The notes beneath the pieces are model-generated. The model saw nothing but the letters and a program-made list of their open reading frames with translations. It was not told where the DNA came from and searched no databases. A DNA stretch of 64,000 bases, from the NCBI GenBank assembly GCA_963839095.1, contig CAWIUF010000066.1, positions 87,130 through 151,129 of the forward strand, in the 5' to 3' direction. Below are positions 27,867-36,555 of the stretch, piece after piece. The first letter of the stretch is position 1; each line of letters opens with the position of its first letter. Source of the DNA: Palsa-504 sp963839095. Lineage in GTDB: Bacteria; Actinomycetota; Actinomycetes; Streptosporangiales; Streptosporangiaceae. The translations under genes were made by a program, and so were the position numbers.

Positions 27867-29238
27867 TTACAGCTGGGAGGCGGTGAAGTTGTCGAATTCG
27901 GCTCCGGCGGTGGAGCTGGCGTCGGAGATCGACTCGACGTACAGCCCCAGGTAGCCCTTGGTGTACGGGTGGTCGTGGTCGGTGTAGTCGACCAGCTTCT
28001 TGCCGTTCAGCCAGAGCTCGAGGTGGACGGCCTGGCCGCCGTTGACGGTCTGGCACACGGCCTTCAGCCGGTCCGGGGTGCTCGGGTTCAGCGTGGCCGG
28101 GACCGGGTCGGGGCTGTCCGAGACCTGGGCGCCGCCGCCCGTCCACTTCTGGATGGCCACGGCATTGTCCTCGACGAGGAAGGCGTAGACGTCGCCGCCG
28201 CCGTTGGACCGGATCGCGATGCCGAGACCGTACCCCTGAGGGGCGCCGGAGAGCTTGTGCACGTCGACCGTGGCGCTCATGTTCAGCGACGTCATCTCGC
28301 CCAGGCCGTGCGCCGCGTTCGTCGGCCGGGCGATCTCGCTCACGCCGTTCGCCCCGGTCACGCTTAGCCGGTAGGCGCTCCCGGTGTAGGACCCGGCATT
28401 CTGGTGCGCGTCATCGGTCCAGCCGGTCGCCTGGCTCGAGAAGTCGTCCGTGAGGATCACGTTCCCGCCGGCCGAGGAGGCCGAGGTCGTGGGCTTGGGC
28501 GCGGTGCTGCCGCGCTGCGAGGACACCGGGGAGGCCGCCGACGACGACGACGCGGACGCCGGTGGCTGCGGGGTGGCCGCCGGGGGTCTGGAAGACGAAG
28601 AACGCGGCCGCCGCGATGACGACGACCCCGGCCACGGCCCCGATGATCGCCCCTTTCCCGAAGCGCCGCTTCGGCGGCAGCGGCTTGGTCGAGAACGGCA
28701 GCGGGGCGGGAACCGGCGTCGCGGCCGCCTGCCGCCCGGGGAAGGCGCTCGCGCCGGGGGACGGGGCGAGCTGGGTGGACTGCCGCTCGGTGATGCTCTG
28801 GTCGAGTACCTGCCGCAGCTGGCCGCTCTCGGCGTCGAAGTTGCTCATGCTGAGCTGGAAGGCAGGCTGGCCCGCCATGCTGGCCAGGCTGGGCGGCAGC
28901 TCCCCGTGGACCGGCATCCGCGCCCCGTCGACGGTCACCGGGATGACCAGGATGCCGCGGGCCAGGGCCGCCTCCATGGCCAGGCGGACGTAGTCGTTCG
29001 GGTCGTGCAGGCCCTCGCCGGTGACCGACATCCAGTGCGGGCCGATCATCAAGACGAGCACGTCGCACGAGGCGACCGCGGCGCCGATCGCCAGCGAGAG
29101 GTTACCCCCGTACGGGGCCGGGTCCACGTCCTTGATGACCTGCTGCTGGCCGAAATGCTCGGTCAGCCGGTTGAACAGCCAGCCGGCCGCCTGCGCCGTA
29201 TCGGCTCGCCGGTAGCTGATGAATACGCGTCCCGCCAC
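27867..29238 (-). CDS. TIR domain, membrane helix and extracellular beta-sandwich protein, one frame break
   Basis: About 457 residues. The N-terminal TIR domain (1-145) begins VAGRVFISYRRADTAQAAGW; it has IGPHWMSV and the segment RLAMEAALARGILVIPV, where the Glu is the expected NADase catalytic residue. A Pro-rich linker, one membrane helix (GAIIGAVAGVVVIAAAAFFV near 215) and, after a break near 28570, a Ser/Thr linker lead to a secreted domain with ILTDDFSSQATGWTDDA, LNGKKLVDYTDHDHP and FDNFTASQL, a LamG/DUF1080-like sandwich. GTG 29238 follows GGGGGG. TIR inside and sandwich outside would make a receptor-like protein. Confidence 0.75.
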
Positions 29239-29313
29239 CCTGACACCCCCCGGGAACAAATGACCTCTGTATCGCCAGTGTCCCCCTATCACAGGCCGAG
29301 AACACGAGGATGA

Positions 29314-30142
29314 TCATCGTAACGACCGGGCGGCCAGCCGGAAGGTATTTTCCGATTTGCCGCGCGCCCAGCTCCAGGCCTGGCCGGCCAGGAAGAACGC
29401 GGCGCCGAGGACGCCGACGAAAAAGCCGAGCGGCCAGTTGGACTGGTACGAGGCCGCGATGGCGGCCCAGACCGTGACCAGCGCGATGACCACGGACAGG
29501 GCAGATCGCCAGGCCCGGGCGGGCGGTCAGCGACCGGGCGGCGGCGGCCGGGCCGATCATCAGGCTGAACATCAGCAGGGCGCCCACCACGGGCACCGTC
29601 ATGCTGGTCGCCAGGGCCATCACGAGCAGGAACACGAGTTCCATCCGGCGCGGCGGCACGCCGCGCGCCTCGGCGACCTCGGGCAGCGCCGAGGACAGCA
29701 GCAGCGGCCGGAACATGACCACGATCACGGCCACCGACACCGCGCCGAGGATGGCGATGGGCAGCACCTCGGACGCGCTGATCCCGAAGACCTCGCCGAA
29801 CAGCAGCGAGTAGGCCTCCTGCGCGTACTGGGTGCTCCAGCTCACGAACAGCGCGCCCACGCCGAGCATCAGCACGAAGGTCAGCGCGGTGGCCACGTCG
29901 GACCGGGCGCGGCGGCTCAGGCCGGCGATGCCCAGCGCGCCCGCGGCCGAGAACACGGCCAGCCCCACGAACGGGTTGAGCCCGAGCAGGGCGGCCCCGG
30001 CCGCGCCGGCGAAGGCGCCGTTGGGGATGGCGTGGGCCGCGAACGTCGACCCGCGCAGCACGGCGAAGAACCCGGTTACCCCGGCGATCACCGCCACGGC
30101 GGTGCCCGCGAACCAGGTATTCAGCATAAAGCTACTGAACAT
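29314..30142 (-). CDS. Zinc/manganese ABC transporter permease, one frame break
   Basis: About 276 residues, roughly nine helices, ZnuB/MntB family (ABC-3). The first frame runs to ARSLTARPG; after a one-base break near 29510 the protein continues RSALSVVIALVTVWAAIAAS and ends RLAARSLR with TGA at 29314. FEGVFGISASEVL-like coupling sequence and MIGPAAAA helix are typical. It overlaps the other permease gene by 22 bases. In this operon two different permeases may pair as a heterodimer. Last gene of the zinc uptake operon. Confidence 0.85.
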
Positions 30143-31023
30143 GCGTGCTCCGGTTCGTCCGGCACCGCGGCCGGGCGGCCGCCCGGGCGCAGGTAGCTGA
30201 TCAGGTAGGCGCCGGTGATGAGGGTCACCACGAAGAAGCTGACCGGCCAGCCGCGGCCGTGCGGCGGCCAGTAGTAGCTGTCGTAGGCCAGCAGGATGCC
30301 GAGCCAGGTGGCCGCCACCCCGAGGCCGGCCGCCACGGCCGCCGCCCGGACCGGTCCCTTCGCGATCCGCAGCGCGGTCGCGGCCGGCCCGATGAGCAGC
30401 GCGGTGCTCAGCACCGCGCCGATGATCACGGCGGACAGGGCCACCGAGACGGCCAGCGCCATCAGGTAGGCCGCGCCCACCGCGCGGACCGGCACGCCGC
30501 GGGCGGCCGCCAGGTCCGGGCTGAGCGCGCTCAGCAGCAGCACCCGGGCCAGCACCACCACCGTGACCAGCGCCAGCAGCGCGGAGATGATCAGGACCGG
30601 TACCGTCGACGGGGTCAGCACGAACAGGGAGCCGAACAAGATGGTGAACGACGCCCCCGTCGTGGTGCTGTACTGGGTGCCCAGGTAGAGAAAGAGCGCG
30701 GCCAGGCCGAGGGCGGCGCCGAGCACCACGCCGGTGGCCACGTCCCGGCCGCGGCGGCGCTGGATGCCGATCAGCTCCATGAACGCGGCCGCGCCGGCGC
30801 CGAAGGCCAGGTAGCCCCAGAACTGGTTGATGCCGATCAGGAACGCGCCGGACCCGCCGGTGGTGGCGATGTCGGCCAGCGAGTGGCCGGCGAACGACTG
30901 GCCGCGGGTCACCGTGAACACGCCCACGACGGCGGAGGTAACGGCGATGACGGTCCCGACCGCCAGCGCGATGTGCACCGGGCCGCTGCCGAAGAAACCC
31001 GGCTCGATGATGTACCTGAACAT
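30121..31023 (-). CDS. Zinc/manganese ABC transporter permease, second subunit
   Basis: 300 residues, about nine helices. ABC-3 family landmarks: TRGQSFAGHSLADIATTGGS, the coupling region TILFGSLFVLTPSTVP, RGVPVRAVGAAYLM and LLIGPAATALRIAKG. Together with the adjacent permease, ATPase and lipoprotein it forms a high-affinity zinc (or manganese) importer. Its start at 31023 directly follows the ATPase stop. It differs in sequence from the other permease, so the operon encodes a heteromeric channel rather than a duplicated one. Confidence 0.88.
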   Translation of the reverse strand: MFRYIIEPGFFGSGPVHIALAVGTVIAVTSAVVGVFTVTRGQSFAGHSLADIATTGGSGAFLIGINQFWGYLAFGAGAAAFMELIGIQRRRGRDVATGVVLGAALGLAALFLYLGTQYSTTTGASFTILFGSLFVLTPSTVPVLIISALLALVTVVVLARVLLLSALSPDLAAARGVPVRAVGAAYLMALAVSVALSAVIIGAVLSTALLIGPAATALRIAKGPVRAAAVAAGLGVAATWLGILLAYDSYYWPPHGRGWPVSFFVVTLITGAYLISYLRPGGRPAAVPDEPEHACSVALC

Positions 31024-31025
31024 GG

Positions 31026-31844
31026 TCAGCCCACGACGCTGGCGTCGGCGGCGGCCCCGTCGTGCTCCGGATAGGTACCCTCCGGGGCGGCGACCACCAG
31101 GACCCGCCCGTGCACCCGGATCACGTCGACGTGCTGCCCGTACAGCCGGGACAGCACCTCGGTGGTGACCACATCCTCGGTGCGGCCCACCGCGACCCGG
31201 CCCCCGGCCACGTAGGCGATCCGGTCCATCACCGGCATCAGCGGGTTCATGTCGTGCGCCGACAGCAGCACCGCGATCCCCTCGGCCTTGGCCAGCCGGG
31301 CCAGCACCGAGACGATCCCCTGCTCGCCGGAGATATCCAGGTTGGCCAGCGGCTCGTCGAGCAGCAGCAGCCGGGGGCGGCCGATCAGCGCGTGCGCGAT
31401 CATGACCCGCTGCTGCTCGCCGCCGGACAGCTCGCCGATCCGGGCGTCGGCGAAGCGCCGCGCGCCGACCGCGGTCAGCATGTCGTCGACGAGCTCGCGG
31501 CGGGCCCGGGACGGCAGCCGGACGCCGAACTTGTGCCCGTCGACGCCGAGCGAGACCACGTCCCTGACCCGCAGCGGCGTGTCCGGCTCGATGCCCAGCT
31601 TCTGCGGCACGTAGCCGATCGAGGCGTCCCGGTGGGCCCGTGGCTCGCCGTCGATGAGGACCGCACCCGTGGTGACAGCCTGCAATCCGAGCATGACGCG
31701 GAGGAGGGTGGTTTTGCCTGCCCCGTTTGGCCCGATTAGGCCGGTGAACTCGCCGGGGCGGATCGTCAAAGAGACGTCGCGGAGGATTTCCCGGCCGCCG
31801 AGCCGGACGCCCACGTTGTCCAGCCGCAGTAGTTCAGTGCTCAT
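31026..31844 (-). CDS. Zinc ABC transporter ATP-binding protein
   Basis: 272 residues. Walker A FTGLIGPNGAGKTTLLRVML, signature IGELSGGEQQRVMIAHAL, Walker B RLLLLDEPLANLD and switch His in AVLLSAHDMNPLM. It is the ZnuC/AdcC type that energises the two permeases. ATG 31844 overlaps the TGA/ATGA end of the binding-protein gene by four bases. Residues after about 235 are variable. Expected to be repressed by the Zur-like regulator through the box upstream of the operon. Confidence 0.92.
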   Translation of the reverse strand: MSTELLRLDNVGVRLGGREILRDVSLTIRPGEFTGLIGPNGAGKTTLLRVMLGLQAVTTGAVLIDGEPRAHRDASIGYVPQKLGIEPDTPLRVRDVVSLGVDGHKFGVRLPSRARRELVDDMLTAVGARRFADARIGELSGGEQQRVMIAHALIGRPRLLLLDEPLANLDISGEQGIVSVLARLAKAEGIAVLLSAHDMNPLMPVMDRIAYVAGGRVAVGRTEDVVTTEVLSRLYGQHVDVIRVHGRVLVVAAPEGTYPEHDGAAADASVVG

Positions 31845-32780
31845 AGGTGCTCGCTCGATACGTGATCGGTGACGGCGGCGCGCAGCGCGCGTACCTCGGC
31901 CAGCATCCACGACTGGTAGTGATAGCCGGGTTCCGGCATCGTCTCGTAGACGCCGACGACCGGGATGCCGTTTGCCTTGGCCAGGGCGATGAAGGATTCG
32001 GTCAGCGAGTCCGTCACCTGCTGATTGTAGACAAACACCTTGACCAGGTGCTTCTCGAACAGGCTGCGCTCGATCGCGACGTCCTGGGCCGACGGGTCGG
32101 TGCCGTTCATGATGTCGGCCTGGAAGGCCCCGGGGGTGCGGTTGTCCGCGCCGGAGGCCTGGAGGAGGTAGTCGGCCACGGGTTCGGTGGTGGCGACCGG
32201 GGTGCCCGGGTAGCTGGCCGCCAAGGCCGCCATCGCGCTGGTCCACTGTACTGAGCGAGCGGGTGAACGTGGTCGCGTTGGCCTGGAAGTAGCTCTTGTG
32301 GGCGGGGTCGATGGCGGCCAGGTTCCGGGCGATGGCCTGGGCCACCGTGGCCATGACGCCGGGTTTGTACCACAGGTGCGGGTTCGGCGTGCTGTCCGGC
32401 AGGCCGAGCAGCTTCTGCACCACGATGACGTGGCGGCCGGAATCGGGGACCGCCTTCTCGATCGTGTCCATGAACGTGTCGTAGCCGAGGCCGTTCTGCA
32501 CCACCAGCTGGGACGCGTTGACCAGGCGGCCGGTCGCGGCGCTCGCCTCGAACGTGTGCGGGTCCGTGTTGGGGTTGCTCATGACCGCGCTGGCCTGGAC
32601 GTACTTCCCGCCGACCTGCTGGATGACGTCGGCGTACTCGTTCTCGGCGCCGATGGCGACGATCTTGCCGTTGCTGCCGATCGCGCCGGCCAGCGATGCC
32701 GAGCAGCCGGCCAGCAGGCCCACGGCCAGGCTCGCGACCAGCGGCACCACGGCCGCCCTTCCTCTCCAGCCACTCGGCAT
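31841..32780 (-). CDS. Zinc-binding lipoprotein of the ABC importer, one frame break
   Basis: About 313 residues. The signal peptide MPSGWRGRAAVVPLVASLAV ends in lipobox LLAGC, so it is anchored outside the membrane. Cluster A-I features: IVAIGAENEYADVIQQVGG, the metal His in NPNTDPHTFEAS, the second in NPHLWYKPGV, and the C-terminal metal region PEPGYHYQSWM. A break near 32250 is bridged by reading QWTSAMAALAASYPG. ATG 32780 has AGAGAAGG seven bases upstream. First gene of the importer operon. No long His-rich loop is seen, which is usual for actinobacterial members. Confidence 0.85.
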
Positions 32781-32820
32781 GACACGCCTTCTCTCTCGTC
32801 GGCTCACCCGGCACTGGTAA

Positions 32821-32835
32821 TGATAATGATTCTCA
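32821..32835. promoter_or_regulatory. Zur box
   Basis: tgataatgattctca matches the actinobacterial Zur consensus TGAAAATGATTTTCA at 13 of 15 positions. It lies 41 nt upstream of the lipoprotein start and between the importer operon and the divergent Fur-family regulator, so it can control both. Confidence 0.8.
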
Positions 32836-32955
32836 ATTTCGGTCGCAAATCGGCATGAAACCGGGGTCGCGGCGTGTTGCACCTGACGATGCGCGCGCCG
32901 GCCGCCGCCGGGAGGCGGAGCGCGCGTTGGGCGGAACGGGAAGCGAGGTTGTACC

Positions 32956-33423
32956 GTGCGAACTGTGGGAGTGTCACAGCCGGAGGAGACCGCGCGGGCC
33001 GGGGAGCCCGGGCGGGTGAAGGCGACGGCCCGGGGTACCCGGGCGCGCGGGACGCGGCAGGCGCAGGCGCTGGCGGTCGCGCTGGACGACCTGCCGGGCT
33101 TCTGCAGCGCCCAGGAGATCCATGCGGCCTTGCGGCAGCAAGGGCGAGACCGTCGGGCTGGCCACCGTCTACCGGCACCTGCAGGCGCTCACCGAGGCGG
33201 GCAGCATCGACACGATCCGCGACGCCAGCGGCGAGACCTCTACCGGCAGTGCGGCACGAGCGTGCACCATCACCACCTGACCTGCCGGAACTGCGGGCGC
33301 AGCGTGGAAGTGGAGGGCCGCGCGGTGGAGCAGTGGGCGGAGAAGGTCGCTGCCGAAGCCGGCTTCACCGATGTCGGCCACACCTTCGAGCTCTTCGGCC
33401 TCTGCCCCGAGTGCGCTAGCTAG
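32956..33423 (+). CDS. zur: Fur-family zinc uptake regulator (Zur-like), two compensating frame breaks
   Basis: About 155 residues. N-terminal winged helix: ALDDLPGFCSAQEIHAALRQ then, in a shifted frame (33130-33240), ETVGLATVYRHLQALTEAGS, returning to the first frame for the zinc-binding domain: CGTSVHHHHLTCRNCGRSVE and LFGLCPECAS, giving two CxxC zinc sites and the His cluster. The two single-base breaks cancel. It represses zinc import genes when zinc is bound; divergent from the importer operon with the Zur box between. GTG start at 32956. The zinc specificity rests on the neighbours and the box. Confidence 0.85.
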   Translation: MRTVGVSQPEETARAGEPGRVKATARGTRARGTRQAQALAVALDDLPGFCSAQEIHAALRQQGRDRRAGHRLPAPAGAHRGGQHRHDPRRQRRDLYRQCGTSVHHHHLTCRNCGRSVEVEGRAVEQWAEKVAAEAGFTDVGHTFELFGLCPECAS

Positions 33424-33480
33424 CTTTCGTGATGCGGGGCAGTTTGCGTCACAGAGCGACCCCTCCACCCTCTCCGAAAA

Positions 33481-33534
33481 TCAATGGTTGTGGCGTTCTA
33501 CCCCCTCTATTCGGCAGGGTGCCACAACCACTGA
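33481..33534. terminator. Bidirectional terminator hairpin
   Basis: tggttgtggc at 33485-33494 pairs with gccacaacca at 33521-33530; the stem extends outward by tca/tga after one mismatch and inward by accc/gggt. It lies between the convergent zur-like and acyltransferase genes. Confidence 0.75.
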
Positions 33535-33608
33535 ATCAGGATGGTGCGGGTGGGGCTAGCGGTGCGTCCGCGCGGGGAAGGGCGGAGGCTAGCGCGGGAA
33601 GACGGGGG

Positions 33609-34386
33609 CTACCGGCGAAGCGGCGCTCGGGCGAGGGCTAGCGGGCGAAGCGGCGCTCGGGCGAGGGCTAGCGGGCGAAGCGGCGGCGTTTGCGTGTTGG
33701 GGGGCTGGGCGGCGGCTAGTTCGGCTTTGCGGTCGGAGGCGAACATGTGGACGTACTCCTGGCCGGTCAGTTCCCTGATCGCGGTCATCACGCGCTCGGC
33801 GATCTGCTGCCTGGCCTTGCCGGGGGGCGCCGTCAGGACCTCCGGGGGAAACGACAGCGGGGCGCCGATGCGGATCTCGACCCGGCCCGGCCGGGGTATC
33901 ACCGAGCCGGGCGGCATCACCCCGCGGGTGCCGATCATGCCGACCGGGATGACCGGCAGCCCGGATTTCAGGGCCAGCCAGCCGACGCCGGGGCGGCCCC
34001 GGTACAGCCGGCCGTCCGGTGACCGGGTTCCCTCCGGGTAGATGCCGAACAAGTTCCCCGCCTGCAGCAGCGCCAGCGCCGCCTCGAGGGTGTCCTGGGC
34101 GGCCCGGGGGCCGTCCCGGTCCATCTGCAGCTGGTTCGTGGACTTCAGGTACAAGGCCCACAGCCGGGCGGCGGGGCCCGGAGGCGGTGAAGTACTCGGA
34201 CTTGGCCGAGTACGTCACCGGCCGGCTCAGCATCAGCGGCAGGAAGATCGAGTCGACCACGGACAGGTGGTTGGCGGCCAGGATGGCACCGCCGGAGGCC
34301 GGCACGTGCTCGGCGCCGCTCACCTTCGGCCGCCCGATGGTGTGCAGGAACGGCCCGGCGACAACACGCGACAGCTGATATTGCAC
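33609..34386 (-). CDS. 1-acyl-sn-glycerol-3-phosphate acyltransferase (PlsC family), one frame break
   Basis: About 259 residues. The acyltransferase motif I ILAANHLSVVDSIFLPLM is in the first frame. After a break near 34170 (G/C run; RLWALYLKSTNQLQMDRDG restores the family sequence) come motif III GNLFGIYPEGTRSPDGRLYR and LALKSGLPVIPVGMIGTRGV. It adds a second acyl chain to lysophosphatidic acid in phospholipid synthesis. The C-terminal tail is a tandem LRPLALARAP repeat encoded by a 30-nt minisatellite. GTG 34386 lies just before the stop of the upstream gene (34390), so they are coupled. Confidence 0.85.
33611..33690. repeat. 30-nt minisatellite in the acyltransferase tail
   Basis: Full units at 33611 and 33641 and a partial third at 33671, core gaagcggcgctcgggcgagg. 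It encodes the ten-residue LRPLALARAP repeat at the very end of the protein. Confidence 0.85.
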
Positions 34387-34389
34387 GGG

Positions 34390-36528
34390 TCACTTTCTGG
34401 TAACCGGGGAGTCCAACGGGGCCGTCTTTTCACGATAGCGCGCCTGATGATCCTGGTAGGCGGCGGTGGCGGCGATCGCGATGCCGAGCGGCAGCGCGAA
34501 CGGCAGCGCCGCGGCCGGCACGATCACGCCGGAGTCGTCGGCCAGCCAGCCGAGCACCGGCAGCAGCCACAGCACCCAGAACAGCGGCTGCATCAGCGGC
34601 CCGAGCGGCGGCGCGGCGTCGTAGGCCAGCGGCAGCGTGGTCAGCCGGAACCAGCCGGGCCGCCACAGCATCAGCCCGGACACCACGACCACCAGCGGGC
34701 TCAGCGGGCTGAACGCGTTGACCGACAGCGACCCGATGTTGGAGTTGATCTTGCGGAGCAGGATGCTGCCGGAGTTCCCGTGCAGGCTGCTGCCGGCGAA
34801 CGCGCCGATGTCGGACTTGCCGGTGGCCGGCACCAGATAGCTGATCAGCGCGAACACGGCGAACAGGGCCAGCCCGCTGACCGCCACGAGCAGCATCCGG
34901 CGCCAGGTCAGCCGGACCCCGGCCACGGCCAGGCCCAGCAGCAGGAAGCACGGCACCATGGAGATGGTCCCGCCGACCTTGCCGCCGAACCCGGGCCAGC
35001 CGGACGCGAACACCGCGAACACCGCGACCACGCCCACCGCGATCAGGGCGGGCCGTCGCGAGGCGAAGCGGCGCAGCTGGACCAGGGCCAGCCAGCCCGC
35101 GGCCAGCAGCCCGGAGATGCCGTAGATGCCCAGCGCCTCGTTGCCGATGCCGTAGAACCGCCCGGCCTCCAGCACCGACAGTCCGAACGGCGTCTCCAGC
35201 TGCAGCCGCGACCCGGTCATCACGTCCACCCCCAGCACGAGCAGGGTCAGCAGGCCGACCAGCCCGAACGGGGCCAGCGGATCACGTGCTCCCCAGCGGC
35301 GTCCGGCGGCCAGCGCACCCAGCGCGACGACCAGCGCCAGCACCGTCGTGACCGCGTACAGCACCAGCGCGGGGTGCGGCGACGACGACCAGGGCACCAG
35401 GTTGGCCACAAAGGTGCCGGCCGGGACGGCGGCCGCGAACACCCCGGCCACCCGCCAGCCGCGGGCCCGCCGGCGGCGCCGCTCGGCGGTGGCGCCCCAG
35501 GCGGCCAGCCCGATCCCGGCCAGCACGACCGCGTCGGCCAGCGAGTAGGTCCAGAAGAACGCGTTGTGGGTGGACCGCCACACCTGCTCGGCGGTGTCCC
35601 GGCTGGTCAGGGCGTCGATCGCCGCGCTCAGCGAGCCCCGGCCGACACGGGTGACCGGGTCGCCGACCGCGTCGGCGGGACTGGTCCGGCCCAGCCAGCC
35701 GAGCACGGTCGCGTTCAGGTCGGTCAGCACGACCAGGCCCGGCTGCCGGGTGGAGGCGGCGTGCAGCAGGCCGGCCTGGTAGCCGGGGCCGCTGACCAGG
35801 GCGAGCTGCAGGTGCGGGGGCTTGCTGGTGGCCCCGGGCGCGGTGACCAGGATCGTCGAGCCGGCCGGGGCGTCGGCCACGAGCCGCGCGAGTTCGGTGT
35901 CGGCGGTGGCGAGAGCGCGGGCTCGTTCGGTCGATTGCAGGACGCCCAGGTCCACCACGGTCAGCGGGCAGCGGGCCAGCACCGGCGCGGTGAGCTGCCC
36001 CGGGGAGGGGAGGTAGGAGGCCACCTGGCCGTCCCGGCCGGCCAGGGCGAGCGCGCCGCCGGGGCCGACCGCGGTGGCGCAGCTGGCGGCGCCCGCCAGC
36101 AGGCCCCAGTGCGGGTCGTTGTGGAACTGCTGGTTGTAGGTCTCGAGGGCGGCCAGGCCCGGCACCTCGGCGCCCGTTCCGGTCACGGTGACCGCGGGGA
36201 AGGCCCCGCAGGCGGCGTTGGTGTGGTCGGACTGCGCCCGGGCGCCCGCGTTCAGCGTCAGCCAGCCGTCGGCCGGGCAGGTCAGCGGCTTGACCGCGTA
36301 GTCCACCAGGTCGCCGACCGAGCCCTGCCCGGCCAGCCGCCACAGCGCGGGCGTGGCCGACGGGGACACGTCGCTCCAGCGCAGCCCGGACAGGCCCACC
36401 ACGATCACGTGCCCCCGGGGGGACGCCTTCGGGCTGGCCGACGCGGCGGGGGCGGCGAGGACCGGGAGCAGGACCGCGGCCAGGCAGGCCAGCAACCAGG
36501 TCCGCACCGCTCCAGGCCGTAGGCTCAC
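34390..36528 (-). CDS. Secreted alkaline-phosphatase-like domain fused to a polytopic membrane domain
   Basis: 712 residues. A signal peptide (MSLRPGAVRTWLLACLAAVL to about 32) is followed by an extracytoplasmic domain (35-330) starting HVIVVGLSGLRWSDVSPSAT, in the style of alkaline-phosphatase/sulfatase-fold proteins, with TLNAGARAQSDHTNAACG and STILVTAPGATSKPP. Then about twelve helices (345-690) with an arginine-rich loop between. Conserved in actinobacteria but with no assigned function that I know of. The position next to a phospholipid acyltransferase suggests lipid or glycolipid handling at the outer face; this is inference. The usual metal-binding Asp/Ser set is not obvious, so it may be non-catalytic. 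Confidence 0.65.
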   Translation of the reverse strand: MSLRPGAVRTWLLACLAAVLLPVLAAPAASASPKASPRGHVIVVGLSGLRWSDVSPSATPALWRLAGQGSVGDLVDYAVKPLTCPADGWLTLNAGARAQSDHTNAACGAFPAVTVTGTGAEVPGLAALETYNQQFHNDPHWGLLAGAASCATAVGPGGALALAGRDGQVASYLPSPGQLTAPVLARCPLTVVDLGVLQSTERARALATADTELARLVADAPAGSTILVTAPGATSKPPHLQLALVSGPGYQAGLLHAASTRQPGLVVLTDLNATVLGWLGRTSPADAVGDPVTRVGRGSLSAAIDALTSRDTAEQVWRSTHNAFFWTYSLADAVVLAGIGLAAWGATAERRRRRARGWRVAGVFAAAVPAGTFVANLVPWSSSPHPALVLYAVTTVLALVVALGALAAGRRWGARDPLAPFGLVGLLTLLVLGVDVMTGSRLQLETPFGLSVLEAGRFYGIGNEALGIYGISGLLAAGWLALVQLRRFASRRPALIAVGVVAVFAVFASGWPGFGGKVGGTISMVPCFLLLGLAVAGVRLTWRRMLLVAVSGLALFAVFALISYLVPATGKSDIGAFAGSSLHGNSGSILLRKINSNIGSLSVNAFSPLSPLVVVVSGLMLWRPGWFRLTTLPLAYDAAPPLGPLMQPLFWVLWLLPVLGWLADDSGVIVPAAALPFALPLGIAIAATAAYQDHQARYREKTAPLDSPVTRK

Positions 36529-36555
36529 CGCCCCACCGTATCCGGCGCAAAACCT

